A stretch of 64,000 nt of DNA, from assembly GCA_030248225.1 (NCBI GenBank), contig JASANE010007307.1:1-64000 (forward strand). The letters are read 5' to 3'. Source of the stretch: Trileptium ribeirensis (taxonomy: Eukaryota; Nematoda; Enoplea; Enoplida; Thoracostomopsidae). This document shows, piece after piece, positions 12,601 through 24,600 of this stretch (position 1 is its first letter; every line of letters begins with the position of its first letter). The notes under the pieces were generated by a model. The model saw only the letters and a program-made list of their open reading frames with translations, was not told where the DNA came from and searched no databases. A program made the position numbers and the translations under genes.

Positions 12601-15600
12601 TACGAGCATACTAACTTGATTAAGCAACATATAATGACATTCAACCCATGCATTGCTCATTATCGTCGAAGTCACGCCCCGAATAGACTTTATTTGCCGT
12701 CAGATATTACCATAACAGCAATGCATTTCGATTTCTGCACTAAATATAGTGAAATGGCCGCCAAACCGAGCTTCGAATTATACCGCCGCAACGTCAGAGC
12801 CTTAAATATAAGCTTCGCAAACTTAGGAAATGAAGAATGCGAAGAATGTCTAATTCACAAAACGCACATGGAACATCCACGGCCTCTCCACGATTCCGAA
12901 GCTTGTACAATCTGTGAAACACACAGCTTTCAAAGGGCCCGCGAAAAAGAAGCTAGGGCGGAATACAGTTACGATCGCGATCAACGGCCCAATCTGGAGT
13001 CTGAGTTGTGTGTCTCAGCAGATTTACAAAAATTCATAATGTTACCGCGCTTACCAGGCGTCAAAAGCTGCTTGTTTACACCTCGCATTATCGCCTTTCA
13101 TGAAACATTTGCTTTGGTTGGTTCTCAGTGTTCTAAAGATGGGAAAAAGACAGTTTGCGTTGTGTGGCACGAAGGAACGGCTGGCAGACGAGCCTCCGAT
13201 ATAGCCAGTGCATTCTGGAACTTTTTGTTGTGTTATCCACAAATGTCTTCAATCATTATATGGTGCGACAACTGTTCCGGGCAAAATAAAAACTACGTTG
13301 TATTCTATGCTGATACGGGCAGTTCATAGCACCGAGATCGTCGCAAATACAATCACACTGAAATACCTCGAACCGGGGCATACATTTATGTCAGCCGACA
13401 GCGTGCATCACATGGTTGAGGAACAAATAAAAAAATGAAATCGGTTGAGGATTTTCCGGATTTTGTCGCATGCGTGTCAAACGTGTCTTCTGGTAATGTG
13501 ATTGTTAATGAATTACAGCATACAAATTTTCGAAATTGGCGCGACGACTCCAGCAAAAAGCTGCTTCGAACCGGCACCGGCAGACCTCTTCTTAAAGACA
13601 TGACTGAGGTCCAGTTTAGACGCGGTTCAGGTGTGATATTTTTTAAAAGACATTTTGCGGAAAAAGATTTCTGCGAATTTGCTTTCCTAAAGACCCGGTC
13701 AAATATTGATATGCTGCCAAACGTTCAGACTGCACCGACTGGAATACATCCTGACAGAAAAGAAAAACTTATTACGAATCTCAGCAAATTGCTACGACCT
13801 CAAGCGCGTGAATTTTGGAATAATATTGTTACTAGAGAGACGCTTGCCGACAATGATGACGAATACGTCGGTAATGATTTCTGACTAGTCGTGGCAGTGC
13901 TGGCCGTTCAAAATGCACATATATTTGTAAGTAATGGTACGAAATTTTACCTGTTAAAACTGATTTGTTGCCATCAAATATTCAAAAATCTTTCAGATAC
14001 GCCTTTTTTGCTGTGTCTTCACACACCCTTTTACGGTACAAAAAGGACGTACCTGCATAAAATGGTGTTTGTAAAAAGGACGTATATATAAATGGCACCT
14101 ACCATGGGTTCTGTTTTCCCCAAGAGGCTGAAATTTAATAATAGGGTGAAAAATAACAGGTCCTTTACCCTTCATAATTTTAACAGTCATAACTTAAGTA
14201 GTTCGGTGACAAATTAATCAATTACAAATGCTTTTTTATCTCAAAATAAAGTTTAATACAGTTACGTCGTTTTTGCATAGCACGGCAGAATTGTCCTGAA
14301 GCGCCGCCTTCGTCTCACTAGATAACCAACGCTATTAAAGCGTTTAAATCTGGTAAATCTCCAGGCGTTGACGGAATGCCATCAGAAGCCTACAAAGCTG
14401 CCCCGGAGATACTGTCGTACGCGTTGGATATGCTGTTCCAGGCAATATGGTATTAGCAGCACATACCAGCGGAATAGAAAAGAGCGATGCTTTTGCCCTT
14501 CTTTAAGAAGTGTGATCCTACGCAATGTAAAAAAACTATAAAGGCATCTCACTGGTTCCTATTGCGCTTAAAATCCTGGAATAGTTTTTCTGAATAGGTT
14601 CCGCTCTAGCTGCTAGAACTTCAATCGTGAACATTAGACCGCCTTCCGCCCTGGCCGCAGCTGTATGGACAAAATCTTCAATTTCGGCAGCTACTGCAGC
14701 CCCGCCATAAATTTGGTCGCAGGACGAGGGCAGGTTTAGTCGATTTGCCAGCCGCCTTCGACTCAGTCGACCGGAATCACTGCTCACCAGTATGGAGGCA
14801 GATGGCGTTCCTAATAAGTTTGCCCAGATCATTAGGGCGATGTACCGCAGCGCTGAGGCTGCAATACGTGGCTGCAACTCCACCTCAGCGGCATTTTCTA
14901 TAAACACCATTGTAACCTAAGGCTGTATATTGTCTCATACGCTGTTAAGCTACGGGACAGTCAGAATCAGCCTTGATAACCCGGCAGATGGAATAGTTCT
15001 AACCGAAGGTTTCAATGTCAGTGACCTGGACTACGCCGGCGATCTAGCATTGCTGCCAACTTGGTCGCTCCACTATAATCAATGTTGCTGAGGCTCAGGG
15101 ATCCGGCCGACCAGGTTGGTCTCAATATAAGTGGCGAAAAGACCAAGGTAATACACTGCTGCTGCAGCAGGCCAGTGCTCCAGGTTGAAGGGCAACAGCT
15201 TGAAGTGATGAATTCCCATACCTCGATTCAATGGGCAACGGTAAAGGCGGGACATCGTCAGAGCTCACCAATAGGGTTACTAAAGCATTTACAACTTTTG
15301 CCTGCTTTAATAAAAGCTTGTGTTCGAGTGGAGACATTACGCTGCAATGGAAGCTAAAATCTTCCGAGTGGCCGTCATGACTTTTCTCCTATATGCCGGT
15401 GAAACGTAGGTGGTGGGAGAAAGCGACAGTCGCCGACTCAATGTCTTCGAGATGATGTACCAAATACGTTATACGTAAGTAGCAAACTATCTTTTGAGCC
15501 AAATGACGTTATGTTCTTTTAGTGTAATATGGCTCATAAGCATTTCCGAGCAAAACTACATTATAGCGCTATAATGTAGTTTGGCGTATAGAGATTACTG

Positions 15601-18600
15601 CCGTTGGGTGTTATCATGTTAAGTTCGTATTGTGCAGTAAACCTAATTTTATTCACAAAGGACGCAGTAACCCGTCGAGTGCCGTTCAACGAATGAAAAA
15701 TTGAATTGAGTCATACTTATTTTAAAACAAGCATAAAACACTTAAAAAGAAATCAAATGCAAATGCGTTTCGTTGTTTGTTTAGTAGATAGTTTAGCCCT
15801 ATTATTGCGGTGTCTAGGGCTCGCCGCTCTTGCCTATTAGCTATTTGTTTGGGTGACATCTCATTTATAATATGCTAACTGTGACTACAGAATCAAGTGT
15901 AAATAGTTAATGTAACGTTGCTTAAAGTTGAGCCGGTTTTCTTAAACAACAGTGTACTATTTCGTGTACATACGTAAACAGTGCGGTCCAATAACTGTTG
16001 GCTATTTCTGGGGAACGTTTGTTGAACATGTAGCTAAGTTTCAGTCGAAATTTTCTGCACAAAAAGACTCGCTCATTGATTTTTTGCGAATACAATAAAC
16101 AGAATTCAGTGGTACTTTATTGTCGCGGCGACCTCTCAGCCAATCAATAAGTTGTTAAAACAACATCTGTGGAACTTATATTGTATAGGTGTATAGCAGT
16201 TTTTTGCGCCGCACTGTATAATTTCTGGACTTTAAATTTTTGCATTATAGATTTTGTAGTATTACATAAAGTTTGTAGAGGTAGTATTAGTATTAGTATT
16301 CACAATATAATAGTAGTATTATAAATCAGTGTTAAAATAAAATATAGTCATAATAACAATAACGATAAGCGGCTAAAATGAGAATCCGGAAGCCAAGTCC
16401 AACAGCAGATTGCAAAAATGTAACATTTAAAGTGGATGACTGGGTTACAATAAAATGGGGGCAACATTACTGGCCCGCTAAAGGTTGTGATCCTAAAACT
16501 GCAAAGAAAATCATTAAACAATCTCAGTTATTCATCTGGTGGTTTTCTAACGAATACAGCACGAATACAATATTATTTATGTACAACTGTACAGCAAACT
16601 GGTATTAAAACGATTGAGATCAATGCCTTAAATTGAAAGGTAGAAGCTGTCCGTAAGTACGACCAGAGCAATTATTATCAGCACTGCATAATTTTGTTTT
16701 CAAAAAGCGCAGCGTTGACAATCACAATCGAAACGCAGCACAAGCCATAAATATAATGTGGCCTGGATATCAAACCTACATACAGTTAAAATCTAAACCA
16801 AGGTAAAATCTAATAGCATAACTAATGACTACACCATAACACAGATTATGTTGTGCTGGAGTAGTTTTAAGACACTATAAAACCGCGGAAATCAACAAAC
16901 ACCAAGTGATTATGCTAGCATGCGAGACAGAGCGAAAAGTAAAACTTCGAATAATATCATAGGTCTGTCGGCTTAGGGGTGTAGATAGTCTTGGAGCAAA
17001 TTTTTAAAATTTTTAGGAACTCATTTTTTCCCCAATTTCGCTATAAATTTTAACAATAATTCTTGCCATTTTAACCATTTGTTTGCTAAATGTTTCATAA
17101 ATTTTCGTTTATTCGTGCCACTTTGCTCCCCAATTTTCGCCAATCCTCTTAAAAAATTTTCGAGAGCCCTTCAGGGGTAGATTTGACTTGAGGAGCCTGC
17201 TCCATATTAAGTTTCTAGCAGCAATAGAGCATCGAACGAGCAAGGGTCGTTTCTAGCGGGCACATACTGTACATACTATTTACAAGTATATACTTCTAAT
17301 TAATGTTGTGCAATAATATTTTCAGGCTTTCATACAGTGTTTCAGTATTAATCCAGTTACACTTTAATGTTTCAAATAGTACAGAAAACAAGAATTTAGA
17401 CAAATTAATATATCACGGATTTACTGAAACAAATGTTTTATTATGTTATTGACGAACATCGTGGAAAATTCGACAAACGTGAGTGACATTAGGAAGACCC
17501 GGATGTCGTGGGTGTCCCACCAACTCTTATAGACGATTCAGTTTGGCACCTAATCTCTTTGCTTAAGTAGCTTACATCTACCTAATTTTTGAAAGCGCTG
17601 ATGAAAGTCCGTATATTCGTGAATCCAACAGCTTCAGCGGTTTATTCAAAACCAAAGGTTCACACGTGTATCATAATAATAGGTATTCTGGAAGTCTATG
17701 AATACGCTAATTTCGTCTTAGTAACCCGTATTCCTATAAAACATAAAATTCTGTTGTTGGAGACAGAAAGAGCGGTAAAGGGTGAGTGTGAGAGGGATAC
17801 GACTGTTTTTTCGCAAAAATCTTAAGAATAATTTTGCCACGTCAGAGATATTTCGCTTTAAAATAAAGCCCTATTTCCGGCAACAATAAGTATGACAAAT
17901 TTTTGACAGTATGGCCAATAGTTACAAAATAATACTTAAGGCGTAGGTCTATTATAACATATGTTGAATGCTTAACCTATGCTTTCAATTCCGCATTTAA
18001 GACGTCAACTGTTATTTGCAAAAGATTAATACACAATAGTTGTAATAAAAATAAAATCAGAGTATTGAGTTTTTCTGTTTCTATAAAACATATAACGTGC
18101 AATTATACTAGCACAGTTAGTATTGTGTACCTAATAGTGTATCCATCGCCAGTCAATGTTTCGTTATCAACCAGAGGTTTAAATGCAGAAGACGCATTAG
18201 TAAAAGGCTCGGTATCTCTGTCAGGACATGGATATTTCCTGAGAACAGCAAAGCTGCAGGCATCTGAAATTATATGCAATATTATGTATACACGACAATG
18301 AGGCGCACAACGCACCAGGAAATCATAGTGGAAGGCATTTTTTCGCGTGCTGATTTACTGAGAAAGCTCACAGGTACGATATGTCGATCAACAATCAACG
18401 AGGCAACCCTCAACACTGTTTTGAGATTTTTGGTGCCCTTCAAGGACCCCGAAAAAGAGAATAATACCCCCGTAATTTTTATGCAAGATTCAGCGTTGAC
18501 ATTAATTAACGAATCGCAAGCGAGACTGAAACGGAGTTATCGTGGTTTCATTTCTACGTTATCATTTTGTTTAATCACCTGTAACAGGCTGTGTCTGATG

Positions 18601-21600
18601 TATATACCACCCTAAAACCATTTGAACTCTGAATTCATTGAAAATCCTAAAACCTCGTCGATCGTCAACCCATCGATAACAACTGACAACGCATCATGTA
18701 TTTTTGCTGGTCGCTAGATAACCAAACTTTCATATTCAGTCTACCGAAAAACCTATGTAGACAATCCTTGATGACATGCACGCAATATGTAATCAAACAA
18801 CTGAAGACAGACTATATTCTGGATATCGGGTTCCTTGACCCTAAACCCATGGAAACAATATGAAAAGGCATTAAATATGCACGGTGGACTCAAGGTAACC
18901 AAATCATTATTTCACCCTTCAGAAATACCTATATATTGACCATTCTTGACGCCCTGCACGCAAAAAATAATCACACAAATGAAAACACTTTTAGGAAATC
19001 GGGTTCGTCGACCGTAAAACTATGAAACCCCATGAAAAGATATAATATAGTCAAGTTGGACTCTATATAGCAAAATCAATGTATCCAGCGTGATTTATAA
19101 CCTAACTGCACTCATTGTAAGGTAAAATACACAATAAAATGCCGAAATTTGAAAAATCGCTATTTCTGGCAAAAGGTCGACGAACCATTTCCGAGCTCAC
19201 CGCTCCCCAGAGAGTGATCCCACAAAAAAGTAGAGGTCCGAAAAGTTGTAGATACCGATGAGTTAATTCTGTTCTGTAATCTCCTATTTTTCGAAACAAA
19301 ACCTGTGTCGCGAAGTATGGACTGCAAAAACTGGTATGGTAAAACATATATGGCCAGGTGTGGCAAAGAACCCTTAGAAACCTGTCTTTGCCATTATGAC
19401 CAGAAACATTGGTCGGAGCTATTCGTGTTGAACTAAAGGGCACATCGCTCTTAGGGCACACACTTTTGCTATCGAACAAAAAAATTTGTCGAAATCCGTA
19501 AATCCGAAAATGAGTTATGAATGACAGCGACAGACAAAAAGACATTTTCACGATGTTCCCCCTAACGCCGGCAGTGGACACTCACCGTTTAAATTGAAAT
19601 AACAATCAACGTATATAGTCAATAACATTTAGTTTCAGCATTAATATTAAACTTTGGTTTTGATTTATTTCCTTGGGCGACATGAGCTACTAATCACATT
19701 TTTATTACTATAACATGTGACCAAGGTGTAGCAATGTAATTCGACAATTGTATTAAAATGGAGCAAAATAAGCCGGCCATAGTTGATTCCAATGTTTCGA
19801 AATCAGATAACTCCACAATAACTACATAGACCTCAAATGAGATTGAGCAAAATCTTTTTGTATTCAGAAAACGTAACTTCTGGTACGTGTTATACTTTGC
19901 TGAATTTCATTATATTATTAAACTCGAAGTATATATAAATTATATGATGAAATAAAGTTAAGCCTGCTTTTATTCAACACTTGGGAAATGCAACTTAATT
20001 TCGGCGAAATCCAATCCACAGTCGCGCACAAAAATAAACTGTGCAAACCAAGGACGCAATTACGTCCGTCCTCGTCTAGACGAAATTTTGTGAGTCCGCG
20101 TTTATACGAATAGACGAACTTGCGTCCGTTCAGGTTGGTCGAAATTAGGTCCTTCCGGGTCTTTGTTCATCCGCGCCTGCGTCCGTTCACATATGCACTT
20201 TACGTTTGTATGTGACTGTAGACTTTAAAGCTTTCTATAACAAAGAAGATTTCGTTATACGCATTTTTAATCGAAATGGATCCAGAAGCAATTATGTTTC
20301 TTTAAAACGGATACTTTATGCTACTACATATTCATATGTTGCACTAATTTCGGCATAAATTAACATTATGCGAAAAATAAACATAGCAGCGCAAATCACA
20401 TGTCAGTAAATGAAGAATTACATACCTACGTTACTTAGTATATCGTCAATGCCACCGGTATGGTCATGATGCCAATGTGTGCACAGAATAGTTCCAACGC
20501 TACAGTTTTTAGCTTCAAGTGTTTGCTTGAGGAGTTTGATGTATTCTGGCTTGCTCGGCTCACCGGTATCAATTAACAGCCGGCTGAAACCAAAGGCAAA
20601 AAAATTACGCCGACTTCCTGGCCTGTCCACAGCCCTTCGAAAAGTGGGGGAAACTTCGGGGGCCCATGTTCATTCTTGGGGGAAAATTACAAGTGGGGGA
20701 TAAATTTTGCTTAAAAATATTAAATATTTCCATATTTTCATGCATTTTTACTACTGTAAATGCATTTTCAAACTAAAAAACGATATCTTAGCATTTTAAA
20801 TAGTGCTAATTAATGTTTGAAAAACAATTTGCAAACAAAAAACATAAATTTTCAGACATAAAAGATTTTTGGAATTAGTTGAACATGGGGCGTTTCGGCC
20901 GAGTGGGGAGGACGGGCATGGGAAAAAATCTTACGAACATGGGGGATTTGGAAAATGGGGGTCCCCCAACCCTCCCACTGTGGACAGGCCAGACTTCACA
21001 TAATCACATTGCAAATGCGTTGAGTTAGTAATACTGCAGATAACATTACCATTCGGTGTATCCTGTACATCCTTACACATATAATTCCAAAATCACAAAT
21101 TGCGTTAAGCACCAGCCAGTGCGCTTCTAAACTTTGTAAGTCAGCCTACATTGAGGTAAAGTAACATGTCCGAACCGCAGCCAGAAACTGCATTCTTGGC
21201 AATGAACTGTATTTATTGAAATTGCGCGAGCAGTATAACAGTTTGCCTCATTTATAGCATTCTGATTAGAAGGCTATCATTATCAGCTAGCTGACGGACA
21301 CTGGATGTCCAATGGTAGCCTAAACAATGTCTCTGTTCACTGATCAGAAAATTATAGTATACCTTCTTTTACAACCAAATATAGTAATAATTTCCAGTTG
21401 CCTACAGAATAACATGTAACAAACGTATCTGTAGTAAAGGCAGGCGATTGGCGACATAGCGAAAGTGTTTAATTCACGCTCCATGCCAGCATGTATAGTT
21501 ACAAACACATTCAGTTTGACGCAATTTACGCAAGCTGTATATTGGAAGGCATTTTTGACTCTGGGGGTCCAAAAACCAACATATTGATCAATAAATAAAC

Positions 21601-24600
21601 ATTATTTGCATCCGTAGTTGTAAGAAATTGTATGATGCTGTCTGCCCTGTCAGGAAACAATATGCATTAATTTTTGATCAGTCAATATGTATTGACTTTT
21701 GGTCAGGAATGGGCAGCTTGGTTATTGGGGTATTTTTAAACCTTGAATGGATTTGGGTCATCTTATATCCTTTTTCTTATTGTGGTCATTAAGGGTTTGG
21801 TTTTAATCGGATATAAGGGGTGTCCTGTAAAAGATTAGCTACAGCTTGGCACTGATCGAAGGTCAGTGGCTGCGAAGTTGTCAGAACCGGGCCCAAGGCT
21901 TGCCCCAGATTTAGTGTGGGTTTTGCGGTGGTAGAACAAACGAATATTACCAACGGAAACTTCGCAAATTCTTTCACAGGTCACATTGCTGGCCGGTGAC
22001 TTTTCTCAATATTGCATAAATCTTTAAACTGGCGTATACCGGTTGGTCATTGTATGTTAGATAAATTTCAATTTTGACTTCAGCTGTCTGTAGCTTAGAT
22101 AAAGAAACCGCTACACACGTTCTTTTATCGTGCATAAATTTCAGTGATCTTCGATCTTGCATGTTTGGTAGGGCAAGGATTCATATTAACGAAGTTTCGA
22201 AGTTACCTATTAGTAAGATACCTATTAGCAAGAGTGCATTAGGGTAGAGTATGACACTTCCCAGCACTCACATGCTAGCCCGTGCTTGATAACGCGGGTG
22301 TTTTCGGTCTTATCCCCCAGTTTCTGGCGGGGGGGTTTGGGTAGCTCGGACCCCCCCATTTTTTTGGGGCCGGGTCGGTCTGACCCCATTCCCAATTTCT
22401 GGGGGGGGGGGTTGGTTAATAAGCAGCTGCCTACGGACCCCCCAGAAATTGGGGGTCCGACCGACCCCCCAAAAAATACTGGGGGTCCGCGCTACCCCCC
22501 AGAAAATGGGAGAGGGTAAGGCCGAAAACGCCTGCTTCATCAAACACGGGCTAACATGTGAGTGCAGGGCAGTGTCATACTCCTCCTAATGCACTCTTGC
22601 TATTAGTAAGATAGTTATATAATGGAATCCGGCAGATTAATTTCATTGACAAACATAAGCGATGCAAAAGGCGAATACATTTCAGGACTCAGCAAGATTT
22701 CCAGACTAATTGGATGGACTAATCAATCACTTTTTGCTTTCATTCATCCATTCAAGACCTGTCAAAATCTTTTGATAACTCAACCGTTTCCGCAAAACAC
22801 CTACTTACTGTTGTCAGAAGACACACGTAACGAAACAGGAATGTACTATTATAGAATCTTGCTGCCAGTATTGATATTTAGCTTATCCATTTGTTAAAGA
22901 ATAGTCAGAGGACGTGAACCATAAGTGGTCTGATTTTCAAAAAATACAACAGGTTCCATTTATACAACCCCTAGTCCTACGTGAAATTTTAGTTGCCAGG
23001 CAAAAACAGAGATCCTCCGGTTCGCGAATTATGGTAAAATTTTGCAGTCAAAATAAAGACAGTATATATACATAGCCCAGCATGGAAACATTTGTGGATT
23101 TTTAATAAATTATAGTAAAGTTCGCGTATTTCTTAACGCCCATCGGAGAAAAATTTTTAGACGCACGGGACAGTATCTAATTGTTTGAGCTCGGGGATAC
23201 CTGCGAAAATTGAAGGCTTTTCCTGTCACCAGGCCCATATTCGCGGATTCAAAGAATTTTTTCAGGCCCGCGAAGCCCACAGGTTATAGTAGACCAGGGG
23301 TTTGGGAAGTTATTGTTGACTTTAACCTTCTCCTGCATTTGGCTAATAGTTATTTATTATGGGCATTTGCTTCCCAGGCTACACGACAAATTGTCACTTC
23401 ACGCTACGATGTCCTTTTGGTCGGAGGGAGGGCGGTGCGAGTAAAAGTGGATATTTTGGTCTGTTGCACAGAAACGGGCAGGGAACTGGCAAAAATGTTA
23501 TTTACGCCAGGAAGCCTCATTACTTAGTCATTTTAAACAACAAAAATTTTGGCCTCAGCCCCGTCATAAGGGGCTGGACATCCACATAGGTCCCAAATTG
23601 ACAAAAACCGTAATGACTAATTTTACGACCTGTTTTTTCCGAGTAATGTGTGGCGTTAGAAATTATGACCATAATTCTTTTTTGTGCAGAATTAGTCAGG
23701 TCTACACTACGTTTTTAGTTACACAAATTTCAAATCTACATTAGTCCTGGAGAGTGGGAGCGGCCGACATGGAATGAACCCCATTTTTACCCCACCCCCC
23801 GACCAAATTTTTTTTGGTCATTACACGTTACTTATGCACGATACATAAACGTTATTCATAGATTATACCTATCCCTGGGTACCTTTTGAAAAAATATTAA
23901 CCCACGGGCTTCCCTCCCCGGCGCCAGGGTGAAAAGATGAATTTCAGCACATTTGATTACCCCCCGACCATTGCTAGTTTGGGGTATGGTGGAGTGAGTA
24001 CAAGTGTATTAATTTGTCTGTTACGGTTGTCTGTTATGGTTCATTCCCATAAGGAAGAGAAGGATGACACGATCTTGGCTCTATCTCACGGCCGACCTGT
24101 TGATCTCAGGCTTTTACCCACCAACCCCCGAGCACACTTTTACCCCCCCCCCCGACCACCACCAAAAAATTCGAAAAATCGGCCACGTGACGGTATTTCG
24201 ATGAGATTTCACACCTTTAGTTCATATTGTGGCATATTACATTGTCGCACTGCATTTCGGCCACATATGACACAAAATTTTTTGAAAATTTTGAATTTTA
24301 CCCCTCCGACCACGTTACCAGGCATGTACACTTTCGATTCGTATGCATGTACCATATTATTTTTTGATGAAATAATGTAGAGTGGATGGTGTGAAAAAGA
24401 CAGTTGAGTGTTGCTTCTGGAATGCTTGGGTAGTTTTGAACGTAAATAAAAAATTTACCCCCCCCCCCCGACCAAATTTACCTCCCCTCTAAGACCAAAT
24501 TTACCCCCACCCCCGACCACATTATTTTTGGATGAAATAATGTAGAGTGGATGGTGTGAAAAAGACAGTTGAGTGTTGCTTCTAGAATTTTTGAGTGGTT

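Larger units (their letters stand above)
11059..13884 (+). pseudogene. Transposon protein, PWWP plus RNase H/DDE-like, about 942 codons, broken
   Basis: One net reading frame spans the interior of the element. It starts at ATG 11059, meets a TGA at 11500-11502, and is then open until TAG at 13327-13329. The +1 frame carries the homologous-looking sequence from about 13303 to 13433, after which the original frame resumes to the stop at 13882-13884. So there are at least three lesions: one nonsense and two compensating frameshifts, the second in an A-run at 13429-13435. Domain order: PWWP-like, a low-complexity Gln/Tyr-rich stretch, a CSCGNGC cluster, a second Cys/His cluster, the [10 protein letters not shown] core, and a tail. 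I infer a transposase; the family is unnamed to me. Confidence 0.75.
10408..14288 (+). mobile_element. 3.9-kb DNA transposon with PWWP and DDE-like coding region, unassigned superfamily
   Basis: Both ends carry a 30-bp inverted repeat with three mismatches, flanked by AATT duplications. Subterminal copies of AAAAAGGACGTA lie inside both ends. The interior holds one broken coding region (11059-13884) with a PWWP-like domain and a [10 protein letters not shown] core. The element has interrupted RTE copy 2, so it is younger than that LINE. The 4-bp AATT site and CTGCC termini do not fit any superfamily I can name with confidence; piggyBac and Kolobok use TTAA, and the coding core is not theirs. 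Confidence 0.88.

Noticed and set aside
10408..14288. piggyBac or Kolobok assignment for the large transposon
   Set aside because: The duplication is AATT, not TTAA, and the ends and coding core do not match either superfamily.
14536..14910. 124-codon minus-strand frame
   Set aside because: Antisense shadow of the RTE reverse transcriptase.
18274..18615. 113-codon plus-strand frame as a gene
   Set aside because: Ends in family D sequence and shows no motif; coding texture is only moderate.
19102..19581. 159-codon minus-strand frame
   Set aside because: Inside family D copy 1; no domain and not kept in other copies.
22286..22543. Gly/Pro-rich open frames on both strands
   Set aside because: They result from G and C homopolymers in the fold-back element.
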